Assembly: GCA_010015655.1 (NCBI GenBank)
Contig: ML976666.1
Coordinates: 492,811-556,810, forward strand
Source of the DNA: Bimuria novae-zelandiae CBS 107.79
Lineage: Eukaryota > Ascomycota > Dothideomycetes > Pleosporales > Didymosphaeriaceae
Direction: 5' to 3'
Length of the DNA stretch: 64,000 nt
Shown: one piece after another, positions 1 through 9,961 of the stretch
How the letters are laid out: every line of letters starts with the position of its first letter
Numbering within the stretch: position 1 is the stretch's first letter
The notes under the pieces: model-generated
The model's input: only the letters and a program-made list of their open reading frames with translations
Told to the model about the DNA's origin: nothing
Databases searched by the model: none
Position numbers and translations under genes: made by a program

Positions 1-1
1 G

Positions 2-351
2 CTCTGCATCAACCAGTCCGATATGCTAGAACGCAACCATCCGTCGCTCATCCCCACCGCGCTCAACGACATCCTACAAAGGGAATATTTTCGCTGGATC
101 TGGGTCGTCCAGGAGAACGCGCTCGCTGCCAAAAATACCTTGCAAGTGGGCCGCGAGACGTCACCTGGCGCCGCGCCCAGAAGCCGGTTGATGAGGTGTA
201 TAGAGAATTCTTTAAAGCTGTTGACGGGGCGTACAGGAATGAGATGGATTATTTGGACGACCAAGAGAGGGAGAGATTGGCAGCCGAGACGAAGAGAACA
301 GTTCGCGAGACGAGGGCCGCAGGTGTGGTTGGATCCTTCGGCGGTTGGTAG
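2..351 (+). pseudogene. HET-domain protein remnant, truncated by window edge
   Basis: The first frame reads LCINQSD followed by an ERNH motif, then REYFRWIWVVQE. These are the WIDALCINQ and REYFRRIWVVQE signatures of fungal HET (heterokaryon incompatibility) domains. The stretch that normally lies between them (the QVxLMxxIY and VWLG part) is missing, so there has been an internal deletion. Near position 165 the family-like reading moves to another frame (VTWRRAQKPVDEVYREFF) that ends at a TAG at 349-351. The protein is therefore broken by at least one deletion and one frameshift. HET proteins trigger non-self cell death. This copy cannot do so as it stands. Its 5' part lies outside the window. 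Confidence 0.65.
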
Positions 352-1029
352 CCGCAGTACGAGTGTGCTTTTGGATGTGCGTTCCACGTGTCCAAGGTAG
401 GGTTCGGGTGAGCAAACTTGTGCACTACCTGTTCAGGATTGCTACTACCTCTTGCAAAATCAGGCGATGCTCTCGCATTCACACCACGGAATTCTTTCAC
501 CATCTGGCTCTTTGAAAGTCGAAGGAGCCGCCTAAACGCGCTTTCCCAGCTATCTACTTGATTGAGCGGCCGATGGTCTTTTTGTCCATTGCGACGTCCA
601 ATACCAACGCGCCTGAACTTTCCAATTTGTCGTTATTCGCCTGCAACATATACTACTGTTTGATGGTCCTCCCAAACGCCTCAGATCTCGGAACGATCCT
701 GGCGTGGCCAGTGATAGCTCCTAGGGCCAATGGTAGATGGGCACATAACCCCACTTTCACTCATTGCGGTTTAGCTTTCCGATGAAACACCAGTTCCAAT
801 CCTACCCCACGCCCACGACCAGAACACAACATATCGTGATACGCATGATACAAAGAGACAGCGCTCGTGTTACATGAGACTGCCGTATACCCGCTAAGAT
901 TCTCTGTTATGAGGCGAGAGTCTGGTCTTCGGGTCAGATCCACGCGTGTCAACTCACTCTCAGCATCCATACTTCCGTTGTCATCCAATACCAGCGAGTT
1001 CACGGCCACCAACGATTTGCACATTGAAC
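352..1029. other. Intergenic region, no gene seen
   Basis: I see no coding frame with family features. The last 100 bases are the leader and promoter of the UstYa-like gene that starts at 1030. Confidence 0.5.
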
Positions 1030-1960
1030 ATGGAATATATAAAGAAAAACCAACAGTACAAAGAAGTTTCCGAGCGAGAAGACGAAGAATTCCATTCAGA
1101 CACCGAAGTCGAATCCCAACACGACGCCCAGGAACAACATTATGACGCCGACGAGAAATCTCACACCAGCACGAAAGCTGAGAGGCCTGCGGGACAACGG
1201 AGAAGAAGGTCGAGAACGAGCTTGTGGGTGGCCGAGTTCCGCCGCTTTCGGTGGATCATCGACTTCGTGCTGCTGATCATCAACATCTCGTTATCGATTG
1301 TCCTGCTGAGAGGGTTCAACCAAGAGAATGCGGTCAGTAAGATGCAGGTCGGGAGTAGCTTTGATGGAACTGGTCCCGATTGTGAGCATGCACATTGTAG
1401 ACTTGATTCCACTGGGTGCTGACGCAAACTATCACAGTTCCTACTAAAATCGTCAAATTCGCCGCAGATGAGGCCTTCGTGCCCAACGACACCACGGATT
1501 TCTTCTCTGCAGCGACGCTAGAAAAATGGAACACCATGATGCCACTTGGTGCCGGCTGGGGCGCCCCAACGCAGGAGACGTTCTTCACGACCTCAATGAC
1601 GCACCAGCTGCACTGCGTCTTCATGATGGCGCGGATATACGCCGCTATAACAGGGGATATGGCAGATATGCTTGTAAGCGACTATCACAGTCATTACCTT
1701 CACTGCGTGGATTATCTGCGCCAGGGGATCATGTGTTCAGCGGACCTGGCGATGGAGCCAAATGAGCAGACCGACCCTGATGATAACGGACCGCGTGATG
1801 GAAGCTGGAATGGACATCATGTTTGTAAAGCGTATGAACATGTCATTCCGTATTTGGAGGGTGAGTTTACGAATGCCGCTTGTCAGTAAAGGTTTTGCTA
1901 ACAATGGTCCTAGAACAAATCGAGACGGGCATCAGGAAAGTCCTGCCCATCGATGACTGA
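1030..1960 (+). CDS. UstYa-family (DUF3328) membrane oxidase-like protein
   Basis: Exons 1030-1381, 1438-1860 and 1914-1960 give 273 residues; both introns are GT-AG. I chose the ATG at 1030 because it opens the acidic cytosolic tail in frame. The layout is typical of the family: a charged tail to about residue 72, one membrane helix at about 74-93, then a lumenal domain with the two diagnostic HxxHC motifs, HQLHC and HYLHC. The C-terminus has a conserved-looking HHVCKAYEHVIPYLE stretch. UstYa-type proteins oxidise or cyclise peptides and other metabolites, for example in dikaritin (ustiloxin) pathways. No precursor with Kex2-separated repeats lies next to it, so the substrate is unknown. All key residues are present and the gene looks intact. 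Confidence 0.85.
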
Positions 1961-2395
1961 TCCTCGTGGAAGATTGCTATGTATAGGTGTAGCACAATGA
2001 CATAGCTTGATCGAAACACTGCTTCAAGATTGTTGCACCCAGGCATGCTGCCGGAGTACGCTATTCAATCCTACAATTGCTGAAAATGGCTATCCAAATT
2101 TGACCAATCGACCTATTTTAAAGCTCCTATGGCCCGTGGTGGGAGGCGTTTGAGATCCAATGTTCTCAAAGGCCAGTTCGTAGGTAGGCGCACGCTCCCA
2201 ACACAGTGGAACCCGCATGCGTGCATCTTTACCCGGTCATCTATCCTGCACCACATGATGAACGTCGATATCACTTTCGGATACATGGGTGCGCGGCACT
2301 TCTACCTTAGCCTAGCCGCATTTTCTCATGGGCTTCGACTGCTCGCTTTCGCCAGGTCACTTCCGCCAGTCCACTACATCGAAGTAGTCATCACA
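1961..2395. other. Intergenic region
   Basis: This is the terminator side of the UstYa-like gene and the promoter of the secreted-protein gene at 2396. A frame is open from 2129 into that gene, but the stretch before 2396 lacks protein-like composition and is treated as leader. Confidence 0.5.
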
Positions 2396-3112
2396 ATGGC
2401 GACTTCCCGGCAACTACTTATCAGCGCCCTTGCGCTAACCTTACCACGCCACATATCCGCCCTCCCTCCTGTGGAAATCGAGCTTCTCGCACCAACCTGC
2501 TCCTCTTATCCCTCATATAACGCCACCACCAACATCGCCGGGCCCTGGAAAGTCGTCGCCGACTCGACCGGCACCTCCATCGACGGCGGAGGCGCTAGCA
2601 TCGTATCCTTCACCAACGACGGCAAAGATCGCTACGGCTTTGTGCGTCCCCTTTCACTGCTCGAACATGTTCCATCATGATTAGGCTGAGCGCTAACATT
2701 GTGGCCGCAATAGATCACACTCCCCCAGCCCAATCCTAACTTCGGTGCCATCGCGCCCCAAATCACCCTCCGCTGCACGCAGGACAGCCTCCAGGCTGAG
2801 TTGCGGGGCGATTGGGTCGACGTGAGCATTGCGGCGGACGAAAATTGGCAGCATTCGTTGGCGTTTGGGCTGCCGGAGGAGGGCATTAAGGTGCAGCCGT
2901 ATGCGCATGTTATGAATGGGACGAGGGTGCCAGGGGTATACCTTGGCGCAAAGGATAGCACGGAGTGGTTCTTCAAGCACAATTGGGGCGGGAACGCGGG
3001 GGAGTACTTTTTGCTGCGGTGGCAAGAAGGGAGTGTAGGTGTGGAGCAGAGGGAGGATGGGCCGGTGGTGGATGACAGGGATTGGGCGGGGTTCTTGAAG
3101 GTTGGGAGTTGA
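2396..3112 (+). CDS. Predicted secreted protein, function unknown
   Basis: Exons 2396-2641 and 2714-3112 give 214 residues. The intron runs from gtgcgt to aatag, and the reading continues as GKDRYGF-ITLPQPNPNFG. The ATG at 2396 is chosen because it places a signal peptide (MATSRQLLISALALTLPRH) at the N-terminus; an in-frame ATG at 2129 would bury it. The mature protein has few cysteines, an NAT sequon near residue 42, an acidic C-terminal half rich in Trp and Gly, and no membrane helix. I do not recognise the family. Small size and a signal peptide are compatible with an apoplastic protein or effector, but nothing in the sequence shows that role. Confidence 0.7.
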
Positions 3113-3224
3113 TATAGTCGCCGCCATCGGGCCAGATTGAGCGATTTAGGTGAGACAAGAGATGTAGGATGAATAAAAGCTATCTCTATTGCATGGCACC
3201 CGCGTTCTCGATCATGTTGAGAGA

Positions 3225-4160
3225 CTACAACGTCGACCACGCCGCATCGATAGGAAGAAGTGCACCATTGATCATCCGCGCCTCGTCTGATGCCAGAAAT
3301 GCGATACCCTTCGCTACGTCTTCCGGAGTAACTATGGGCACATGCTGACCTTGCTCGTCCTTTGCAACGTGCAACTGCACCACTGGGCTGTCAACAATGT
3401 TAGCAGCGTTTGGCAAAGCAAGAAGTACTTACAAGAAGGCTCCGAACCCTGCTGGGTCGAAGCACTCCATGTTGACAGAATGCTGGATGTTCGTCGCGAC
3501 GCCTGTAGTCCGATCAGTCGCGTCCCTCAGAAATGGACCGGAGTAAACCTACCACCAGGTAGTACCGCATTGCACCTGATGTTGTCGCCATGAAACCGCC
3601 ACGCAACGTTCTTCGTTGCACCAACCTGTCAAGATTAGCTCACTTCCCAGAACCACTCCCTTACAGAAAAGGTTACTTACAAGCCCATGTTTCGACGCCG
3701 TATACGCAATCCCCGACGCCGCGCCGCTCACACCTGCCTTACTCGCGACATTCACAATAGCGCCCTTCTTCTGCTCTTTCATCGCCGGCAACACCGCCGT
3801 CATAAGCCGCACAGGTACCGTCAGGTTGATAGCCATTACTTTTTCCCACTCCACATCTTTCAGTGTGTCTGCGCTGGACCAGCCGTCCGAGATGCCTGCG
3901 CAATTGACGAGGACGTCTATCCGAGGGCCGAATATAGCGGTACACCTCGCAACAGCTTGCTCAGCGGCTGTGGGCTCAATCAGATCCGCCTGGTGGAACT
4001 CAAAAGGCTTATCCTTCACAGACTCTTCATGCTGGGTAAAAGGCGAGATGTCGATGCCGAAAACCTTGGCTTGGCGGTTGAGAAGGAGCTGTGTAGTTGC
4101 GAGACCGATTCCGGAGGAGCATCCGGTGATAATGACGACTTTGCCGTCAAATGATGACAT
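3225..4160 (-). CDS. Short-chain dehydrogenase/reductase (classical SDR)
   Basis: Exons on the minus strand are 4160-3681, 3625-3553, 3502-3433 and 3387-3225, giving 261 residues; all three introns are GT-AG and keep the frame. The N-terminus has the NAD(P)-binding glycine motif [12 protein letters not shown] stands in place of the usual NNAG. The catalytic serine lies in VNVASKAG, and the YxxxK pair is in YTASK. The C-terminal part has the usual VLPGGVATNI and [26 protein letters not shown] segments, as in FabG-like SDRs. The length matches the family. The substrate cannot be deduced. The gene faces the secreted-protein gene tail to tail. Confidence 0.88.
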
Positions 4161-4993
4161 TTTCTAGTTCTTGATTTGTAACTGTAGAATTTGTGAGAAC
4201 TATTTTGTGGATAGTAGTGAAGAATACTGCGACTTTATGTGCTTGTCGAAGAACGCGGCACAGAATTACGCAATGACACATACTCTCTAGCGGGGTTTCC
4301 CTACCGAACGCTAACGTGCCAATGAGGATACGGTCTATACGGTGGTCGTTACCATGCACAGTCGGTGAGGAAATGTCTAGCCTTTATGCAGCATGTCGCA
4401 GTGTATCACAACACTATCCCGAAATAAGATGCAGGCAGGGGTGGGGGAATTCCCGAGGTTGTCCGACTGCCACGTGATGCAACACCGACCAGGGAAATGG
4501 AGCGGAAACTGAACAAAACACACGGAAGTCAGTTGCGATTACTAGTTGATCGGAGAGAGAGAAAGACCGAGCCACAGTTGGTGGGAGATTAGGAGGTATT
4601 TAAGGCAAGGCTGTGTAGTGTTGTGGTAGGTATACACGTGGCGGCGTTTAAGCTAACAGGACCAGCATCAACGTCCACCCGTACGAGTCTGCTACTACAC
4701 GTCATGACCAACTTCAAGACCCCTAGAATAAAACCTTTGTGACCCGCAATGTCCACCGTCGTCCCTGTTCGGGCGGATCCAGTCGGCAAAGTCGAAGGGT
4801 TCATCCCCTTGCGAAAGGTAGACAATTATAGGGGCGAAGCTAGATTTTGTTGGAAGTAGATGCCCAAATTGAGAAGGAGACTGTTGCGTGCATCCTCTAC
4901 AACATCTACGAACTCGTGTCCCTCCTCGAAGCCAACCGCGGTCTTGATTTCCACTGCAAACTCCCTGCCAAACCCGGCTAAGTTCTAAATTGA
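4161..4993. other. Intergenic region, possible decayed N-terminus of the next pseudogene
   Basis: The first part is the promoter of the SDR gene. From about 4640 to 4990 short frames suggest a degraded Rossmann domain (a reading with VAAFKLTGP and FVTRNVHR), but no continuous frame can be followed. I cannot prove that it belongs to the NmrA-like pseudogene that follows. Confidence 0.3.
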
Positions 4994-5512
4994 TCCAAGC
5001 CGCCGCGCGCTCTAGTATCATCTGCCGAACAAGATCCAACAATCATTCCCATTGCAGTGGTCAAGCTTGAAGCTATAGCAGCACTGCAGCAAACCGATCT
5101 GGAATGGATGGCCATCTGGCCCGGCCTTTGGATGGAGATCATTATCGACAGTCTACCGACCCATCTCTGGGCCATTCCGCTCTTTGTCGATGTCAAGAAC
5201 AACACCACGGGTGTCCATGCCGAGGGCAAAGGCAAGATGACGCTAACATATTCCCGCGACATCTCAGAATACGTTGCTGCCAAACTCCTGGGTTTCGAGA
5301 AATGGGAGCAACGGTACTATATCTCCGGCGACATCGAGACGTGGAACGAGGTCGTTTCCGCGGCTGGAAAGGGTGTCAAATCCGACGTGTCGTGCAATTT
5401 GGTGGAAAGGTTGTAGAAAGGGCAAATGAGGGAGTTGCCGGGACATGTAGTGGCATATGAGATGTTCGGAGGGAGGCAGAGGGAGCACGCGTTTCAATGG
5501 TGCAGTCACTGA
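4994..5512 (+). pseudogene. NmrA-like / isoflavone reductase-like protein, broken
   Basis: The open frame from 4994 reads KLEAIAALQQTDLEWMAIWPG, then PLFVDVKNNTTG, MTLTYSRDISEYVAAKLL and YYISGDIETWNEVV. This is the order seen in the C-terminal half of fungal NmrA-like NAD(P)-binding proteins. A TAG at 5414-5416 stops it. Directly after the TAG, in the same frame, family-like sequence resumes as KGQMRELPGHVVAYEMFGG and ends at a TGA at 5510-5512. So one nonsense codon cuts off the last 31 residues. The N-terminal dinucleotide-binding domain is not readable upstream. The homologous intact gene type is present elsewhere in the window (14273-15190). Confidence 0.7.
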
Positions 5513-6383
5513 CTTCAACGTAAGGACTGTTGTGGCTTGAGGAAGCGTGGAGGTTGGTCAAAGCGAAGGCGTAATATTGGGTCGAAAAAACCCCTGTTCG
5601 ATTGATTTTAACGAAAAGATATCGTTCGAAGGCACATGCTGGGACACTGGGAACCACCCTTTCCCTGTGATTCAGATAAGCTTTCGCGGCCCAACATGAG
5701 AGAATCTTGCCATACTCCCATCCCGATCCCAAGTTTACTTCGTTTTTTTCTCGGTAGTCGAAGAATGATACAAGGAACTGCCGGGTCTCGAAGCGCGCTC
5801 CAAAGCCATCAACTCCAATTTCCAAATCAATAGGCAGCTAAGCACCTAGAGAGTGAAGCCAACAAGCCAAATTTTTGGATGCTCCTTGATCGATCCGGTA
5901 ATCGTGAATTCGTTTTGATAAGATAAGTGAAGACACTCGCGTGTTCGACTGGATGTGACATTTTGCAAGAGTTTTGATGGAAAATGGATGCTTAGTGAAG
6001 TCAAAGTAGGAAAGACTGGGGGAGCGAGAGAAGGGGTTCAAGTTACAACCATGATATGGGGTGGTGGATGTAGCGCGGTTACTTCCGTTTCGCGCTTGTT
6101 GAGTGTACAAAAGCGGTAGGAGTATCGTGTGCACAGACACGCTCCCAGGAGGCCTGATCGAAGGATGTCAAGGGTATGGTAAGCTTACTCGCTTTACATG
6201 GAAAGGCCCGTGGGAAGCCCTCCAACGCTAGTCCTGCATGTTGATTCAAACTAGTGTAGGCACTGAGGCAATTATACGATATCCCATAACGGTCGGCAGC
6301 GGCCTGGAAGGATCAGAGAAAGCACCAGGAAATCGGAAACAATCCGCGCGATCCCGTCGCCCTTCACGTTGAGCGACAGTCAA
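5513..6383. other. Intergenic region, no gene seen
   Basis: Only short overlapping frames on both strands, without domain features. Nothing supportable. Confidence 0.5.
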
Positions 6384-7073
6384 TCATTGTAAACCACATT
6401 TTGAATCCCGCGCTGAACACCCCGGCGAACCACTAACGACATTGTAGAATCTAAATGTTGGCGCCTCTTCCGCAACCCAAATCAGCTTCTGTTCTTCATC
6501 AGACCACACCATCGCCGGTTCGTGAACAACATCCGGGTCCCAAAACTTATCATCGTTCTCGCACCCCTTTTCAATTGCCATTTCCGCCCTAAAATCATAG
6601 AACCTTGCAAACCTCGCACAGAATTTGTTCAGTACTTTGAACTCTGCCTTCCTCCAGTGATCAGAGCACTCATCCGCAAGGATCTGGAGCGTCACTGACT
6701 TTAAGTTTGGCATGTGTCTGGTCGCTTTGGGTATGAACCCCCAGTCGCCCATGGTTCTTCTGTCGCTTGCTCCGAGGTAGATGAACGCGCGCAGATTCGA
6801 GGTGTGCAGAGCCGCGGGAGGCAAGCGTTCACTCTGTGCGTGGAACTGGACGTGGTCGTAGATAAGAAGTTTGGAACGCGTACGTGCGTAAAGGGTCAGT
6901 TCATCGTGGAGCTGGTGTGAGACGAGCAGAAGGTTTGTGGGTGGAACATCGGTGGCTCTGATTTGGAGTTGCGACATTCGCTGTTCTTCGAATGTTATGA
7001 GTGATTCCTCGTATATGAAGTCTCTCAGCTCCCGAGGAAGATGGAAGAAGGGGAATATATTCTGCATGGTCAT
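6384..7073 (-). CDS. 2EXR / F-box-like domain protein
   Basis: A single exon of 229 residues with a clear ATG. The N-terminus FPFFHLPRELRDFIYEESL is the 2EXR/F-box-like helix pair common in large lineage-specific families of Pezizomycotina. It is followed by NLLLVSHQLHDEL and a helical C-terminal half (HMPNLKSVTLQIL, then FKVLNKFCARFARFYDF). Such proteins are presumed substrate adaptors, but their function is unproven. No stop or frameshift is seen. A related broken gene lies at 21580-22590. Confidence 0.7.
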   Translation of the reverse strand: MTMQNIFPFFHLPRELRDFIYEESLITFEEQRMSQLQIRATDVPPTNLLLVSHQLHDELTLYARTRSKLLIYDHVQFHAQSERLPPAALHTSNLRAFIYLGASDRRTMGDWGFIPKATRHMPNLKSVTLQILADECSDHWRKAEFKVLNKFCARFARFYDFRAEMAIEKGCENDDKFWDPDVVHEPAMVWSDEEQKLIWVAEEAPTFRFYNVVSGSPGCSARDSKCGLQ

Positions 7074-7355
7074 GTTGGAATTGCCCAGACCAGACGGTAT
7101 TGCACCTATGGCTCAAAAACGCAGTTCAAGTCGTCGAACGTGGTGCGGGATGGGACGCGGCGGAGGTGTAAGCTTACGGTTTTACAGTGAGGTGACTCAA
7201 TTTGCGGCTGAAAGCCAACTCGGAGCAAGTCCGCTTCGCTCTGATTGGTCCACCCTGGCATTTGGGCAGTCTTCTTCGAAAGGATGGATCACAGTCTAAT
7301 TCTACCTTCTTGCTATGTACATATTGGAGTCCTCAGCTTATCTCTATAAATCTTT

Positions 7356-8345
7356 CTACATGCTCGCAAACGTGACCCCAGGCGCAGCACCACATTCTCC
7401 CCACTCCGGCTGACATCCATACGCTGGCCTGCAATAATCATCCTGATTTCCGCACCATCCGTAACTCGAGCAACACCTTCCAAAGGTACTTCCCGTACAA
7501 CCGAATCCATTTCCACATTGCCCGTTCGTACTGACTGGTACTGTAGGAGTAGGCGCCGCGGAGCTATACGTGCTACTTGAACTGGGGCTCGGACTTGGGC
7601 TTGGGCTTGGGGTAGGTGTTGGCGTTCGAGTAGGGACCAGGATAGACGAAGAGGAGGCTATAGGTGGCGAGCCACCGCATGTGCCGAAGCCGGAGCGGCA
7701 GCCTGTGCCGCAGTAGTCGAGCCCATTTCCGCACCAATACCATTCTGAGCAGCAATTTCCGAATGCAGAGCCCGCGCAGGTAGTCGAATTACCGCAAAGG
7801 CCGTTCGTTGAGACGATCAGGGTACCTGACGGGAGGGGTGGTGAAACGGTTGAGCTCGAGGAGATGACGGAGGAAGATGAGATTGTGGCCGACGTCGAAG
7901 AAGTAGACGGTGAGGGTGTTGGAGTAGGAGTAGGAGTAGGAGTAGGAGTAGGAGTAGGAGTAGGAGTAGGAGTAGGAGTAGGCTTTGGCGTTGGCGTTGG
8001 CGTAGGTGTCTCAATAGGAGCGTCGCCACATCTGCCATAATCCGGCTGACAGCCTACGAGTGCATTACAATACTCGAAACCGGTGCCACACCATCCGTAA
8101 GAGGAACAGCATTGATTGCTGGCGCATCTTTGGTTCCCGCCCTCGGGACCACAACGACCACCTGCCTGACGGGAGAACAAGAGATGGAAAAGTGGATTGA
8201 GTGTGGTTGCGTTTCTTTGCTGTAACCGTTGTATTGATGCGGGTGTAAGTCCTAGAGGAGCACGAGGCGCGTGGAGGCCGGCGTAAGTATTCGCAGAAGC
8301 TCCTGTGAGGCCAAAAGCTCCTGCTATGATAAGGGATAGCCACAT
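7356..8345 (-). CDS. Secreted chitin-binding protein with three CBM18 (hevein) domains
   Basis: A single exon of 329 residues from the ATG at 8345 (MWLSLIIAGAFGLTGASA is the signal peptide). Three cysteine-rich hevein-type domains follow: GGRCGPEGGNQRC...CCSSYGWCG at about 62-105, GLCGNSTTC...CCSEWYWCGNG at about 185-225, and GQCGNGFGC...CCSSYGWCGNQ at about 275-320. All keep the CCSxxxWCG core and flanking cysteines. They are joined by Thr-Pro and Ser-rich linkers, the first encoded by a hexanucleotide microsatellite. CBM18 domains bind chitin. In plant-associated fungi such proteins can shield hyphal chitin from host chitinases, which is inference here. No catalytic domain is present. The gene has no introns and no lesions. 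Confidence 0.88.
   Translation of the reverse strand: MWLSLIIAGAFGLTGASANTYAGLHAPRAPLGLTPASIQRLQQRNATTLNPLFHLLFSRQAGGRCGPEGGNQRCASNQCCSSYGWCGTGFEYCNALVGCQPDYGRCGDAPIETPTPTPTPKPTPTPTPTPTPTPTPTPTPTPTPSPSTSSTSATISSSSVISSSSTVSPPLPSGTLIVSTNGLCGNSTTCAGSAFGNCCSEWYWCGNGLDYCGTGCRSGFGTCGGSPPIASSSSILVPTRTPTPTPSPSPSPSPSSSSTYSSAAPTPTVPVSTNGQCGNGFGCTGSTFGRCCSSYGWCGNQDDYCRPAYGCQPEWGECGAAPGVTFASM
7921..7980 (+). repeat. (GGAGTA)10 microsatellite inside the CBM18 gene
   Basis: Ten perfect GGAGTA units. On the coding minus strand they encode alternating Pro-Thr. Unit changes keep the frame, so linker length can vary between isolates. Confidence 0.95.
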
Positions 8346-9961
8346 GATGCTCACGAATAAGGGAACGTCTGTTGAAACGAAAGGGAGGGGGTTTGGTGAT
8401 TCTTAAAGGAAGAACAGTGGAGCTTGCAATAGCGATGAGTGCCGCATGAGACAGCGCGGTATCTAAGAAGAGGATAACGTAGAGAAAGAGATTGTATTTC
8501 CTCGGGATGACTGCGCCTGAACATGTGCGCGAGGCCTTGCGTGAATGTAAAGAATTGCCCGATCTCATAAAGTATGGTTACCAAGCCGGAAATACAGTTG
8601 CCATGCAGAATCACGGTCACATAAGGAAAGAACATATTCCGATGTTATTGATCAATATCGGGCACGGCGTGAGTGCGTTGAGTGTGTGGGGCCTCTTGTC
8701 AGTCTGTCGACCCTTCCATCGCTGCTCATACCGCGCAGAATGAGTTCTGCTTTCTTTTCCGGTAGCCCTAAATATAATTGGTTATACCTATGTTGAAACA
8801 TCGTGAGAATCCGTTATGTGTGGTGGCATCGCGATTCCTGGTACCGACTTGCAGAGCTGATGTGCAAACATGCATCACCGCACCATCCCGACCACCAGGT
8901 GGGGCTCCTACAGCTTCTTTGAGTATACAGGGGCCGTTGGCATCAAATATAAATCCATTTGCGTCGGAAGGGAGCGTTGTGGCGCCTAAATGCGCTGCCG
9001 AGGGATCCAACCGCGATAATTGCCGGCCCTAGAATATCGCGTGGGAATCGGCAGCAAAACGTGTGCAGACGTGCGAGAATCCTTTCAGGAAAATCTGCGC
9101 ATGTTCTCTGCAAGGTACACCTTCTGTCGAAGCATTAAATGGACAGATGACAAAGGATGTCGGGTGCGATTGAAACATCGTGAATGCTCATAGCTGCGGC
9201 CGATTGCGGTTTCAAAGATGTGGTTTGACTTAAGCCACTATATCCTGTTCTCGGGACAACAACTTGGCAAGATCGTTTCATTGCAAACTGGCTCGTATTT
9301 AGAAAGAAAATCCGGTTGTTGAAAGATGCTCGACATGATGCCAAGGATTATCAAAGTGATCAGCGCACCAGCTCTTCGAAGCACGTGGATTCGCCTGGGG
9401 ATAATTCCCAGTGATTCGTGACAGCAAGTTTTCCCATCGTTGCGCGAGATAACTGGCTTATCTCATCGGAATTCGAAACCGTCAGAATTTTGTTTCTCTC
9501 CATGGCTAAAGAACCTCTTCTAGGCAGCAGCGCGCGCGCAAGGCGGCAATTTTCCTTGCGGTGCGGTGGGGGTTAGCTTTGAGTGTTGAACCGCCGCCTG
9601 GTCAAGTGCTTCGTACCCTAAGACAAAATAATCTTCGCCAGAGATTACCCTGCGGGTCGATATGGAGTACCCTTCAACTTGGGATGCAAGGGGCGGATGT
9701 TCATCAGGCGAGACAAATGTTGTGACGCTATTTCACACGCGCTAAACTTAGCCCGCGGGCGTCGACCATCTCACGTGACGCCATCCCCACCCGAGCAGCT
9801 GGGCAAATGCGCCTCAGCATCGCCATTTCCACGATGTCTACAACTTCACTGGGATCTTCTGTCACACCCATCCGCGTACCGTTGGTATCGTGCACCGACC
9901 ATACCTAGGTAAAGCGACAAGGCAACTGGGCCTGGAGAACGGATCTCGTTTCAAAGACAAC
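8346..9961. other. Long intergenic region, no gene seen
   Basis: The first part is the promoter side of the CBM18 gene. Several short frames exist on both strands, but none has an ATG with protein-like composition or a motif I recognise. Confidence 0.5.

Noticed and set aside
1030..3112. A dikaritin (ustiloxin-type) RiPP cluster around the UstYa-like gene
   Set aside because: No repeat precursor with Kex2 sites or second UstY gene is visible in the window.
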